64,000 bases of DNA from Stereum hirsutum FP-91666 SS1 (taxonomy: Eukaryota; Basidiomycota; Agaricomycetes; Russulales; Stereaceae), in NCBI RefSeq assembly GCF_000264905.1, contig NW_006763149.1:383634-447633 (forward strand), read 5' to 3'. This document shows, piece by piece, positions 23,812 through 42,508 of the stretch. The position numbers were made by a program, and so were the translations under genes. Each line of letters begins with the position of its first letter. Position 1 is the first letter of the stretch. The notes beneath the pieces are model-generated. The model was not told the DNA's origin. It did not search any database and was given only the letters and a program-made list of their open reading frames with translations.

Positions 23812-24696
23812 TTCTGATGAATCTTGTCGGTACTTTGCCAGATTTTCGTTGTAATGAGAATTGTATGATCATGGAGTCGAGCTCAATGAGGTGCGGGGTC
23901 ACGGTATGGGCCAGCGAGACACTCACATTTGCGTCTATGATGTGGCAGTCATCAACGTGCTGGTGCTAACGCACTCCAGCTGAGAACGTCATCACAGCCT
24001 TCACCTGGAACTGACTGTCATTTGTCTTCGTACAGGTTGCTTCGATGAATCACGCAGTGGAAAGAAAGGAAACCGGTCGGCGTTGTGTGCTGCGATAAGT
24101 CGCTCATCTCTCTTGCATGCTTGCTGAGCTCTCCGATCCTGTCGTGTCTCCTTGCACGGCATCAGCTGCCTTAGTCGGTTGCGCAGACTTCCATATTCTT
24201 TCTGACAGAAATCTCTTACCGTACACAGCTTGATGGCCTTTGTTTCCAAAAGCGCCAGAGCTTTTCCCGTTTCGTGGCCCAATTGTTTGATTAATCTCAC
24301 GATATATCCTAGCAATGACCGTTAGGTGGAACACTAGTCTTCAGCCTCGAACGGTGGTGTTCCTGGTGAATACCGAGAAGTCCCTGGTTCGGTGCCTCTC
24401 ACGCGCCCGAAGCTCCTACTTATAGCAGTTGGGAGATGTGGATTCCTATCATTCTCATCTCGCATGCCCGCCAGTGATCCGACTTGTGCTCAAAGGGGAA
24501 TCCCCTTCGTGGGCACGTTTCACAAGAATAACCGTTCCACGGCGCTAGACATCTTTTGTCTCCACCTCCATCATCTCCCAGTCCTAGCTGTACATAACGC
24601 TTCGTGAGTCCTTCAGGCATCACGCTCGACCTTGGGATCGTCCCCACACGACACTCGCTCGTTGTTCTGGCCTCATTGTGACCTTTTCCCTCTGCC
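23812..24696. other. Intergenic region
   Basis: About 0.9 kb between two plus-strand genes. Minus-strand frames between 24001 and 24334 look weakly protein-like, but no start exon joins to them in frame. No gene is called. Confidence 0.45.
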
Positions 24697-26990
24697 ATGT
24701 CGTTGCGATGGTTCACTTTGCCCATCTTGATGGCGGTCGCCAGTTCTCTTATGATGCCCTGCTGGGCGCGAGCACAGGAGATATCATTCGGCTGGTCGTT
24801 TGCAGACAACGTAAGTCGTTGGTCTGATCTCGAATTGCTTTCTTCTCTCTTCTGAGCGAACTACGACTCTGTGACTGGTGTTTGCAGCGAAATCCCCGAC
24901 TTGTGGAATGCGAAAGTATCGCCGTCGTGGTGAGCGAGCAAAGGGATGGGCCTCACCTTGGATCTCCACCATATTACGTTGTTGCGTATGAGCTCGACGG
25001 AATAGTCACAGTCAGTGAGATTGGTTCCGATGCTGGCAATCTCAATTGGCTGGTAAATCACCGCGCAGGTACGTTTCTTGTCATATTTCTTACTTGGTTC
25101 ATGTGCTAATCTTGCGGCAGGTTCCAACGTACTTGTGAGTGTGGTCGATTCCCAAGGCAGAGGCGGAAGTGTCTCGTCTCTCTATTCTATACAAGGTACG
25201 GCAGCCAACGTCGCGTCTGAGATAGGGACTGACCCGGTGACTCGTGTGTATAGCTGGTTCTTCTGCCTCTTGCCTTCCTTCGGTCCCTTCGACGTCCCCA
25301 CTTCTCGCAATAAACGTCAAGAGGGACAGGAATGCCTGTGAACTTCACATGAACAAGGGCACGCCACCTTACACCGTCTCCATCGCCGAAGCTGGCGCTT
25401 CTGTGACCAATCTGACTCTTGGTTCTGAGGACCACACGTTCACGTACATTAATAGAGCAGCGCCCGATACCGATGTATTTGGTGCGTAGCGGCTTTGGCG
25501 TGGAACGCAAAGTGCAGATGAATGCTGACTTTCCTTCGGTGTTCCTAGTCTCCGTCAGCGACGCGTCAGTGCCTGTACGAGTGGTGTATATGTGTTTGAG
25601 TGCTAACTCCTGGTATTCTTTGTTCTTGATTAGGAACGGTATCTGGGCTGGGCAGACTCTCAGCATCAATACCATTCGACCATCAGATCCCTCCTGTGGC
25701 GCAAGTGGCGATCGTATTTCCTCCCGGGGATTGCTTGATGCTGAGGTGCCGGGTGCTGCAGCCAATGGCTCACAGCAATCTGCACATCGCATAGCCTTGA
25801 TCATTGGTATCTGCATCGGCGTCGCCGTCTGTGTGATCATCCTCTGTTTCGTCGCCTTCGTTTTCTTCCTGCGTAGAACTGGCAGGTGGCGCTGGGGCCG
25901 TAAATGCTCGCAAGACGCGATGCCACGGACGTGGACGTCCGATGCTGGGGGAGATACCACTCTGGTCTCCAATACCTTCATCAGTCCACTAAAGAACAAA
26001 CGGTCGCATGATTTTGCCAAGATGAAGTCAAGGTCAGAGCCAAAGCTGACCCTGGATACGATCGACGATGACTCCAATTCACGGACATCACCCTACACCA
26101 TTGACGATACTCAAACATCTTCGTCTATCTACAATCACCCTCGTTTGCGCCTGGATATTGAGGTCCTCGACATTTCCCCTGCGAATAATCCGGACCCCAG
26201 TCCACCGCTGTGCAGTACCAAAGATGTCGGCGCCGTATGCTCTCCGGAAAGAGCAGAGCACTTTTCGCCAAGTGTAGGAGGAACGTTTCCATCTTCTAGC
26301 GTCACCTCCACACCCATCCGCCCTTTACCCACTCCACCAACAAGGAGTCGCTTCCCGTTCAACGCTCCATCCGCCGCCTCACCCCTCAGTCCTGCATCAC
26401 GTCCACTCCCATCAACACCAACACCGGTTACACCCGCCAGCCCTCTATCGCCGCCACAATCCAGACGGCACCGCGACGTCACGACCCCTACATCAAGCAC
26501 ACCCTCTTCGCATCCTACCTACCCCCGAAGTGACCACCGACCATTACAGCTGCATTCCTACGACTCTCAACCCGGCCATGGCCACCTGCGGTCTTATCGC
26601 TCGACACCCAACGTCCGTCCCTCCGCATCCTCGTCCGTCATCTCCCCCATCCATTCTTCGAATCCACATACACGTCCGAATGGCCAAGATCAACCTCGGC
26701 CTTCTGATTCGAATTCGTCGTCGAGGGCCAGGACTCATGAGCGTCAAGACCGCAATCGTGGTGTAACTCGCTCGCGCTCGTTCAATAATCTGCGCACTTT
26801 CGAGCAGGGGACCTTGAGGGAGAGTTGGAGTGAAGATAGGTTGGGGAGGGACGTCGTTATTTTGCAGCACAGGGACGCTTCTGTGCCAGATACTGTGGTC
26901 CAAGAGCTTCCTCCGCCTTATCATGAATTGACCTTCGAACATAATATACCACCGGGACGTCGAAATGGGAAGCTAGGTGGACGCCCGTGA
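24697..26990 (+). CDS. Single-pass cell-surface protein with Ser/Pro-rich cytoplasmic tail
   Basis: Six exons (24697-24810, 24888-25068, 25121-25195, 25254-25481, 25549-25564, 25634-26990) encode 656 residues. A signal peptide ends near CWARAQ. The outer part (residues about 28-255) has two similar beta-sandwich-like halves with NxS/T sites and the repeated idea of GQTLSI. A single membrane segment, IALIIGICIGVAVCVIILC and onward, spans about residues 258-284 and is followed by basic residues (RRTGRWRWGRK), so the long tail is cytoplasmic. The tail is very rich in Ser, Pro, Thr and Arg and ends near QELPPPYHEL, a PPxY-type motif able to bind WW domains. Such proteins are common in Agaricomycetes; a sensor role is only a guess. 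Exon 5 (16 bases) is inferred. Confidence 0.75.
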
Positions 26991-27483
26991 TCCGTCGAGA
27001 TCTGTCGTTATATTTACTCAGACAATTATTCTTTCCCTTTGCTCGATTTTTCAGGGATAAAATTCTCTTGTTTACTGTGGTATATGGGCTTGCGTAATGT
27101 GGTCACAGTGGTGTCCTCGTTTGAGAGGTTGTTTATCGATATGTTGTGATTATTCTCTTTGGGCATGCTCGTTCTATACGTGGACCATTACTTTCTACTT
27201 CACTCATACCTACCTTCCTGCTTCCATCTATATTCTGTAGCACATTCGTCGAGTTCGTCCTCACACACACATGTATCTCTTACACTTCTTTTTCTTTTGC
27301 TTCCATTCTCAATCATCGATCGTTTCAGAAGATCATAAAATGTTGTAGAGGCTGGGCCTGTCAATGGCTGAAAAAAGTCCCTAATAATAAGTAGACTATT
27401 ACTTAAAGAAGATGTACCAACGGTCCCCTGTGAGAGCTATCAGAAAACCAGGAAACCCTGGAATAAAAATAAGACACGGCAAC
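26991..27483. other. Convergent intergenic stretch
   Basis: This holds the 3' ends of two genes that face each other. No coding signal was recognised. Confidence 0.5.
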
Positions 27484-29237
27484 TCACATATGCTCTCTCC
27501 TCAACCGTAATCCCTCTTCCTTCCCCACTTCAATGATGCCACCGTAACCATCACCGTCGCCATCACCGTCAACGTCAAGGCTCATTTCTCCGGCGTCCAA
27601 GCCGTCAACTTCCATCCTGGAAGAGGAGGACACACCGGCAGGTTTCCTTACCCACCACTGCCTGTCATAAGACCGAAGATGTGTATGGACAGATGTCTCT
27701 ACGCAGACGCAAGTGTTCGAACTAAGATGCGAAGAATTTCGACCAAGCCACTTCTGAGCGATAACTCGCTGGATGTTCTCGACGTCTACCGGGGATGCAC
27801 CTAAGACTGGACAGCGCAGTTTGAGATCGAGCGCGAAGTATTTGAGGTCGGCCAGAGTCGAGGTATTGATATCGTCGGCGATCTACATATGGAGTCACAC
27901 TATTAGTGAGCATCATGATTGAGCCAGCAAAGCCTAAGAATACCCACAGATTGCGTCAAATCCTTGATGCCCCAGGACGGCTCGAGCTCCATCGCCACCA
28001 ACAGGTGCAAAAACCGGGCATGCCCAACGAGATCGTTCAACCATTCCAGCAACGATATGAAAGACCTATGACAATGAAAGCCGACGATGATCCCGCGCAA
28101 CTGCGCCTTGAACGGCCTCACAGATCTCCCAAACTCATTATCGCCACCCGAATAAATCGTCGGCGTCGAGAAATGGACATGCGAGAGCTGGACGGTGGCA
28201 AACTTCGCTATCGAGTCTTGGCTCGTCTTGAGCGCGACGAGTGGTAGGTCGGCGGGAAGTGTGTCTCGCCAGTCGTCCGAGAAGTTAGGCTCGTTGAGGG
28301 GCTTGGGGGAGTTCGCGGAGAGGTGGCGTAGACCGGGAAATACGGTCGCTACGCGCTGAAGAGAAAGTTTGGGGTCGGTGGGACAGGACCATTTGCACCG
28401 AAACTCGAGTCGGAGGCCGCGAACGTGGGGGAGGAGGAGGATGGGAGGATCTTTGGTGCCTTCGAAGAGTGTTGGTGGGAGGGTACCGATGAGCGTGAGC
28501 TCGGTCAAGCTGTCTGCGAAGCTGTCGAGCAGTCGTGTGAGGGATTGAGCTGGGTCCACTTCCAAGTTCCAGGATGCTTTGAAATCGGTCGTCAATGATA
28601 GAGACTGTAGGCGGCAGAGGCCAGCGCCCATCAAGGATAATACGGCCAACTGTGGCGCCGGCACTAGGCTGAGAGACGGATGTTCCGAAGGTGGGTGCGA
28701 TTGAAGGGTCTGCACGAGGAGAGGATGCGGGGCAGAGATGATTTCGGGAGGCTCTTCTGTGGATGTTCTATTGATGAAGGGAGGAGGCGACCACTTCACG
28801 AGTGTCGAGTCGGGGGGTGTCGCACGAAAGAAGGATCGGAGATTGCTGGTCCGTTTGAGGAGAAATGACAACGCGCGAGCGCATTCTGTCGATTCATCTA
28901 TGGCATGGCCTTCGATGTGCAGTTTCTTGATGTTGGCGGCCAATCCTTTCGTCAGCGTGTAGCGGCAGAAGTCGACGACTTGGGTACTGGAGCGACTCAA
29001 ATGAACGTCTCTTGTAAGATGTGGCCCGACGAGAAGGTCGCCCCAGCGAGAGGTTTGCGCGACGGTGGCAAGGGTCGAAGGTGGCAAGTAGGCCATGATG
29101 AGGTTGGCGCAGTCGTCATCGAATGTTGGACGATTGTGGTAGGAATTATCGTTCGCCTATGATGAGTTCAGTATTCTCTGAACTGGCCTGCAATCAAGAT
29201 GGAATGTACGCACCGTGCCATAGAAAGATGAATCCAT
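27484..29237 (-). CDS. F-box/LRR-like protein
   Basis: Three exons (29237-29214, 29156-27948, 27882-27484) encode 543 residues. The short first exon MDSSFYGT joins to ANDNSYHNRPTFDDDCANL and then IMAYLPPSTLATVAQTSRWG, a degenerate F-box. LRR-like segments follow (APQLAVLSLMGAG, LTELTLIGTLPP, FPGLRHLSANS). The last intron (65 bases, CATATGTAG acceptor) avoids an early stop at 27903 and adds a tail with an acidic Asp/Gly run (DVDGDGDGDGYGG). The segment GPHLTRDVHLSRSSTQVVDF matches the F-box-like gene at 20676-22222, so they are paralogues about 6 kb apart on the same strand. A role in an SCF ubiquitin ligase is inferred from the family. Confidence 0.8.
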
Positions 29238-35168
<5,931 letters not shown>

Positions 35169-36326
35169 TCCGTGATTTTGTCCGAGCTGGCTGGCTGGCT
35201 GGCTGGTTGGCTAGAGAGAGAAGGATGTTCGCTTGATGAATGGGCTTGGTTAACGACCGTGTTGTATTTTCTCAGACCTCTGCAGTATCAGATTCCATGG
35301 CTCTTACTTGGACTTCAGCTTCCCTGTCGGCTATACCTCTTTTTCCTTATCCATATCTTAGCGTTTCTGTGTCCCTGTCTCCCTTGTCTGCGTCGTTTGA
35401 GAGTGGCCGACGTCGCGGTGGTGTTTCGTGTGCTTACTCTTGTCGTTCTCGTTCTCGCTATCGTTCTCGCTCCTGACCTTTTCTCGCTGTTCTCTATTCG
35501 CTGCGTCTTTCTTCTTACAATACATAAACGGTTTCGGCTCGTAGTACAGAGTGCTTGCTGGCAGTGTTGATATTAAATGAATGTATTTTTAGCGTGGCGG
35601 ATTACTTCGCAGCGGTCTTACGCAAAGATTCGAATATCATCCTCGCTCTTGTTTTCACTCGTGGTTTGTGGTTTGATCAGTCCAGGCTCAGGCTGCAACA
35701 TGCTGCATCAGCGCTCGGAAGTGGCAATTGTGGGGGTGGCACTCGGAGCCGAACTACCGGGCGGAAGGTCACATTTCTCACACGCCTTGCCACCTTTCCA
35801 TCCGATTTTGTTCACAACCTTCATCTAATCCGTTTGCGCTGCTCCACTCGAAACGACTATTATCAATGGGATTCAGGGTAGGGCCCTTAGAAAGCGACCA
35901 TACATGGCTTCAGCTCGAGAGTTCTCCGGCGACTTTCGCTTGAGACAGGCCGCAAACGCTCCGAGACCAATATCTCACTTTCCAGCCTAGCCTGCTTCAT
36001 GATGTATGCAGGACAACTTGGCTCATCTGCCATCCACATCTATACAGTATTTCTCTGCTTTGCTCTAGGCTTTTTTGATTTCATACTTTCAGCTCTGTCG
36101 ACGATAATCTAGGCCTCCTACCAGTGGGTTTCTCGGTGGCGAGATTGTGAAGATGACTGCTGGTCCAAGACATAGTCTGAATGTCGATATGTCGATATGA
36201 TGGCTATGATTTGGATCTCTCTGCTCTCCTTACCGACCAAATTCTACCACTTTCAAGCTTACGCTACTCTCGGTACTACTTGCGCTTCAATCGCGACTCA
36301 ACCGCGATCAATATCTCAAGTTCAAC
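35169..36326. other. Intergenic region with a GGCT repeat
   Basis: No supported gene. The left side is the pyrimidine-rich 3' region of the JmjC gene; the right side is the promoter of the kinase gene. Confidence 0.5.
35186..35211. repeat. Short (GGCT)n tandem repeat
   Basis: About six GGCT units with one imperfect unit lie directly after the JmjC stop codon, presumably in its 3' untranslated region. Confidence 0.7.
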
Positions 36327-38179
36327 ATGTCGCTCTTCGCATCTATCAAGCATGCTTTCACGTCGGCGTTGACCACGGTGAGTACCCTCCAGGACTTCGT
36401 ACTTACGTTCAAAGTGTGCTCATGTACATATGTCTAGCTCGTATCCTCAACCAACTGGACAGACTCAGCGACGCACGTCGAGCCTGAAGACTTCCGCCTC
36501 CCAGGGTCGTATCCCTTCGCTGCCCGTCAAGAAGTCGCCACCAAAGTCCCAGCCGATGTCAAATCCTTCGACTCTGAGCAGCTCACGCTGGAAAGCCCAT
36601 CATCCATGATCAAGGCCGTGTCGATCAAACTTCCCGCCGCCGCCAGTTCCACAACTGTCACCGCTCTCGCTGCCAGCAAGGTCACCTCTCACATCTTGTC
36701 AGCTCCATCCTTTGACTGGTGCGCCTTTCTCGGGAAAGGTGCATCCGGGACCGTATACGCTGCTGTGCTCCACGATACCCAAGAGATGTACGCTACCAAG
36801 GTTATACCTCATCGTGGCCCAGGATCAGACGGCTTCCAGGACGCGATACTGGAGCAGCGAACATCTAAGGTTGTCTCCGGACACCCCGGCCTGCTTCCCA
36901 TTGTGGCCAGCTTCATCGACAGGAAGAACTCCTACATCGTCACACCATTTTACGCCGGCGGTGACCTCGCCTCATATCTCGCGCGCAACTACACAAAAAT
37001 AGATCAAGCGGGATTCTTCAGCATCATCGTACCGATGGTTCTCTCCGTCTATACCCTCCAGAGCCTCGGCATTGGTCACTACGATATCAAGCTGGAGAAT
37101 TTCTTCATCGATGCGAGTGGATGGATCGTCCTCGGCGACTTTGGCCTCGCTCAGTCGGTGAGCGAGTGGCACTTTGGGAAGAATGGCACTCCTGGCCATA
37201 TGGCTCCGGAGATCTTCTCGGACGGATACAACGGCGCAGCGGACGTGTTCGCGTTGGGCGTCACGATTTTCTTCATGCTCTGTGGAAGGCTGCCGTTCGG
37301 ACAGGGCGCGAGGACCATGGAGGAGTATCGGGTGGCTCTGTTCGAGCAGGTATTCGCAGGACCCGTCTTCCGGCCTGAAGACAATGTCCATCCGATGCTG
37401 CAAACTCTACTCCGAATGGTATGTATGATATTCTTCTACGACGCGTTGTTCTGTTTACTCATGATCCACGGTCGCTCAGATGTTGATTCCCAACCAATTT
37501 GCACGGCCCACAATGGCCATGGTTTTATGCTTTCCTTACTTTCAATACGTGTATGTTGAAGTGCACTTTCATTATGCGTCGCTCCTTCTCATGCTGTTCT
37601 TCGTACAGAGACTGGGATGCTTTCCGACGACGTGAAATCGCTCTCCCCCTCCCACAGGTCCTCCCTCCGACATTCTCGTACGCTCCCCTCCCCATCGAGG
37701 GCATTACGGGCGCAACTCAAGACTCAGGCGAGATCTCTTCTAACAGCGAAATGAACTACGTCTCCCCCGACCTCACCGCCAAACTCGAAGAGGCTGAGCT
37801 CACCAGAAAACACGAACGATTGCTCGCCGTGATGTATTCCAATACCGACTCCGACTCCGACTCCGAATCCTCCTCGATAGCAGCACACACCTCCGATACG
37901 GATACATCGGACTCCACATTCGAGACACTCTCGCTCTCTGGCACCTCTTCGAACTCCAGCAAGAGCTCGACTTCAGCATCTTCTTCCTCCCCCATCGTCA
38001 TCATTGAGACGAACGAAATCACCAAGAGGAACGCCACCCGTGTGTGGTTCGCGCGCAAGCTTGCCGCCAAGTGCGTTAGTGACAATGAAGGAAGGAAGGG
38101 AAGGCACGTTGGGAACGATGGCGGCCGTCCTGTGCGCGCAATGGAGAAAGTGAAGGGATGGTTTGCGAAGCGGAAGTGA
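36327..38179 (+). CDS. Serine/threonine protein kinase with HYD catalytic loop
   Basis: Four exons (36327-36377, 36438-37418, 37480-37550, 37609-38179) encode 557 residues. The kinase domain starts near residue 110: glycine loop GKGASGTVY, Lys138 in YATKVI, catalytic loop HYDIKLEN (Asp233), DFG at 251-253, and GTPGHMAPE closing the activation segment. The His-Arg-Asp arginine is replaced by Tyr. After the domain, WDAFRRREIALPLP resembles the C-terminal extension of AGC-like kinases. The tail has an acidic Ser-Asp run (SDSDSDSESSS) and a basic end. The third donor is read as GTATGT at 37551, which keeps the frame. All catalytic residues are present, so it should be active. I cannot assign it to a named subfamily. 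Confidence 0.87.
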
Positions 38180-38741
38180 TTGACGTATACCGGATATTTC
38201 CAGTTTTTATATTAGGGTTTATGGTCGTGTCCGTATTTGTGTTGTTTTGGATCGTGTTTCGTATGATGCTTTGTTACATGTTTTTCCTGGTTTTTATGGG
38301 TCTACGGTCTTCCCGTGTCTTTCCTTAGCAATTTTTACAGCACATTTGTCTTTTCTTGCGTCCGCGTATTCTCCATTTTCATTTTACCTACTCTTCTTAG
38401 TGGACCGAGTTCTACGTGTTCACTCCGTGTATTTATTTCCCTTATTACAGTTATCGGCTATTCGTTCTTCGATGTTGACCTAGTCACCTGAACATGCCGG
38501 TGACTTCACTGCCGAAAGAAAGGTATCCTTCGCTTCTAAGCCTCAACAATCTCTGTAACACGGCGGACACTGGAATAGAAATCCATAGCCTACTAGAGGA
38601 TGAAAGCAATCGCCGCAACGAGGGAGAATCCCACAAAGTCCTACGCTCCTACGACCCTTGGGCCTCATGAAGCAGCCCTGTGCATCTATTGAAGGTATCG
38701 TTTTAGTAACCAACACCTACGGTAAAAAAAAAAGGGGGGGT
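38180..38741. other. Convergent intergenic stretch
   Basis: This holds the 3' ends of the kinase and the F-box gene. A homopolymer pair (A run then G run) sits at about 38725-38740. No gene was seen. Confidence 0.5.
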
Positions 38742-40509
38742 TTATGGTTCCAGCTGGAAACACACCTCTGTAGGCGGATTTTGATAGAGACTTTCGGGCA
38801 TTTCTCGGCCTGAGACGACGAGGGACGTGAGAGGTGCGGATACCATACTGCGAAAATAGAGACCACTGAAGAGGGAATTTTCGCGGGATAAGCAGGCGTC
38901 AGCGAACTGCTGACGCTCTTTCTCCAGGTCTCGGGGGCCGAAATCGCGACTGAACTCGACGTCGAGCTCTAAGGTCCGGAGGTTCGGCAGTAAGACTGTG
39001 AAGGCTGCCATAAAATCATGGGTAGATGGGCCCGCCCTTGGGGACAGTGCAGCTAGCGCACATTCTATAACATGTTTTTCAGCACAGATGCTGAGACGTT
39101 CAACCTGTGGCATGGTAACGAAGAGGAGTCGCCAGGCCTCTTCTGGTATGTCATATGAAATTGACCGTTTAGCTTTGATGAAGAGCCAACGGACAGTCTG
39201 CATCTGAGACCATGTACACGTATTGATCATCTGAGCCAGAAACGCATCGTTTTGGAGATTTCCTAACCTTACTATCGAAGGATAGTGAAGTACGATGTCG
39301 AAGAGGAATGGACGGGAATACGTCTCTAGGGGATCAACTTTGAGTTTTAATTCCACAAGGTCTCTGACATCCATTATCGAAGTCGGAGAGGATTCTGTGG
39401 CTAAAAGGTCGGTTAGAGGATCGGTGCTCTCTGGATATCCGATTGTGCGGATATTCTCTCCGAAGAGGCCCACGAAGAGGCTGGAGAGACTACCATTAGC
39501 CTGCGAGGGACGAATGTCGCCAGCGATGAAGTCGGGCGGTTCGGATGTAATGAGAGTACCATCTATAACTGTAGGACAAGATGAGGCGAGCCTTCTCGTG
39601 AGGTGCTGCATCGCTGGCTTCGTCGCCCTGTACGAGAACAATTTCAGGGGCAGGGTGATGACTTCTGCTGGGTATACAAAACCAGTATGACTGGGTCTGT
39701 TGGTGAATACGTCGATCAAAGCAAGGCTGTTCAGTGCAGGTGACGCCGCCAGAACAACCAAAGCATCTTCTACAGACCAGGGTTCATGGTGGGAAGTCAC
39801 CTCCAAGTGAAGAGAAGTGAGGTTTCGGAGTAGGGGTGACTTGGCCGAAATTCCGAGCCCAATCCTCAAAGCAAAGTGGCGGAGACTAGGAGTTATTCCG
39901 CCAAACAAAAAGGGGTCCAAATTCATCATGGAGCGCTCGGCGGACAGGTGAAATGTACGCAATGTAGGAGCTGGCAGGCGGAGGTTACATACAGTTTCGA
40001 CGGTAGAGTTGTGAAAGATATCCGAGTCGTCTTCGATGTGGATGCTCTGCACGCGATTCATGTCCTCTGAGGACGATGCCAACGTCATGGACAGTCGCTG
40101 TAATGCTGAAAGGGGCTGTGCCGACCGCTGAGAATTCTTTTCTCGGATCATCCAGATAGAGAGAGGCATATTCTGAGAGAGCCTCAGAAGTGGTGCGATC
40201 CATCCGGGATGATGGCATTCGATGGTAGCCCAGAGCTTGGGACTGTTGACAGCAGCACCGTGCCATTGGCGACAAACGAGCATAATCGGAGTCCATCGTA
40301 AATCTCCTGGGGGATAAGAATCCACCACATATGCGAAGATTTCGGCTAGCAGCTCGAATGCGAGGGACAAGCAAGGTGCTACTTGTTTCGAAATCTGACC
40401 GGTCTCAGGTTGCACACATATGAGCTCTGGGTCAGAACTCGATGGGATACGACAGACTCACATCATCGTCCGCCAAACTTAAGGTGTCGATATCTGGCGC
40501 TTGAGACAT
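38742..40509 (-). CDS. F-box domain protein
   Basis: Two exons (40509-40462, 40394-38742) encode 566 residues. The start MSQAPDIDTLSLADDD joins to ISKQVAPCLSLAFELLAEI across a 67-base intron with a clean GTGAGT donor; this supplies an ATG that the long open frame alone lacks. The F-box is LAFELLAEIFAYVVDSYPP and then LVCRQWHGAAVNSPKLWATI, the typical basidiomycete form. The C-terminal region has irregular LRR-like segments (LRNLTSLHLEVTS, LLPNLRTLELDVE). By family it would be an SCF substrate receptor; the target is unknown. It is not closely related to the F-box pair at 20-29 kb. Confidence 0.87.
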
Positions 40510-42508
40510 TGGACGTCCTTACGAGGGTAGATGCGCCAGCAATGTGCTATCGGGGATGTCGAGTTTTAATATCCTCCAAGGTGATGCGTATGCAGATTCA
40601 GGATAGATCCCAATGAGCAGGCGATGACAGTCAGAACCAAGGAAAGACTGGAGATGGATGGGGAGTTGCTTTGTTAGCCAGAATTAGCAACCCCCGCATG
40701 CATCGTGGCGTTGAGGAGCAAATAAGGCCAAATAGTGTGGCGAATGTGGCGGTCTTGTCAGGCTCGATGGCCGCTGATGTTGACATTTATATACATGTCC
40801 GCATCATGATGGGTTAATGTTCATTCAGGAATATTGACGACTATACAGTACCATTAGAGCTAGCTTTGACCGCCGTCTCTAACCTGCGCCTTATCCAAGT
40901 CTCGAAAGTTCCCTGCGGAAATCAAGACGAAACTCACGAGCAATGCCCACTGTCATCACATCGCAATGAACACTTCACTGACATGCAGTCATACCAGTCA
41001 AAGCTAATTGGAGACCGAATGATCTTTCATGATGATCATCTGCTCGACCAAGTACTTACTGAGTTACTCTCAAAAATCTCAGCAAGGTTTCCGCCGGCAG
41101 CAGCCGGCAAGCAGCCTTCCCAAGTCAGCAACGCGGCCACGTGGCAGTGGCAGTGGCGAGGGTGTCGACCATCGTGTCGACCAACACGAATGCTTCACTT
41201 ACCATCAACGATCTCGTTCTTGCCTTCCTCTTTGACATAGTCTCTTTCTCTGGGCTGTTAAGAGTGGTATAAATGGTGCGCTAAATGCAATCACTCCTTA
41301 TTCGCCAATATTTATTCATGGCCATACATCGTTCTATGCCCGCCACAGTCTGCCCTCTTCAACTTTCAGTCGTTGTTGTTGGTCATCCTCCTTATGATCT
41401 GCACATGCACATACGTGCGCGCTGTTGCTCCCAGACTGATAGATAGAAACAAGGAAGGGTGCGTTCTGTCAGCAGTCTCGTATCATTAAAACCACGGACT
41501 CAACTCCCTGATAGGTTTCTTGGTCTATTCTTTATGTCTGCACGCATCGGTACGCTCGAATCCATTGTGAATGGTACTGCCACTGATTGTCTCCTAAAGG
41601 CGAGAGATTGTCACCATACGTCGCACTGGCATGTATCGCAATGGCAGTCCGCATACTGGTGCAATAATGAGCATGACCCGAGTCCTTACCCCAAACCATG
41701 CGGCGTCTTAAGACGTTCGAGCCTTTGGACATATACCATGCTTGTCGAGCTTGCTCTCGAGCTTACCCACACTCTGTATGTGATCCCCCCTTGATGCGCT
41801 CCTTCTTGTACAATTTTGCACACATGCTCCCGACACATTCGGCCTCCATCATTTGCCCTATTAAGTGGCTTTATGTTACGCGCAGTGCTGCACGTTCCGC
41901 TTTGCCTCGTTCTATCCTCTGTTCTTAATTAAACTATGAAGTTTGGACATATCTGTCTACCACAGGCGGTCACGGTGTCCCTCCGGAATCATATAACTGT
42001 TCGCACTCAACCGTCATACGCCTCTGGTCTCACCCCAATACCCACCCGTGAACATCCATATTCGAGCCTTTTTCCCGATGTGAACTCAGAGGCATTATAC
42101 TGACACTGACGTGGCTTCCCCCACGTTGGTCCGTACCTGTCTTTCCCGACCATATTCTTCAATTTCTTGAATCTGTCACTTAGAGTATACTCAAACCAAG
42201 TATGCCCTATCATTTGTTCTCTATCTGCTTCGCCATCCTGCCCCATCGAGCATACCATGCAACAGTGTCTCAGCATCGGACTGTGCTTTGACGGAGCTCC
42301 AGATACAAAATGACGAGTGCAAGCAGGTGCAAGCGTCTGCCTGCCCAACTGACGGTGATCGCCCTGTGACATCATCTCTATTTCACATCAGTACTCTGTG
42401 AGCCTTTCCTTAAAGTCGTCCCCTAAATCGGTCTCCGCCTTTCCTTCACTTTCTCCTCCCTTCCTTTCCACTTCTGTACTTTGTCGCCCCGCTCCTGTAT
42501 AGCCTACC
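40510..42508. other. Long intergenic region
   Basis: About 2 kb. Open frames such as 40866-41240 (+) and 42007-42375 (-) have no recognisable domain. The right end is the amylase promoter, with a pyrimidine-rich leader before the ATG. No gene is called. Confidence 0.45.

Noticed and set aside
24001..24334. Two overlapping minus-strand frames that look weakly protein-like
   Set aside because: A tempting upstream exon (24471 leftwards, MRDEND) with a GTGAGA donor joins to a stop in the expected frame, so no consistent gene model results.
42007..42375. 122-codon minus-strand frame with a protein-like middle (FEYTLSDRFKKLKNMVG)
   Set aside because: No recognised domain, no splice partner and no start context; it might be a decayed remnant but cannot be supported.
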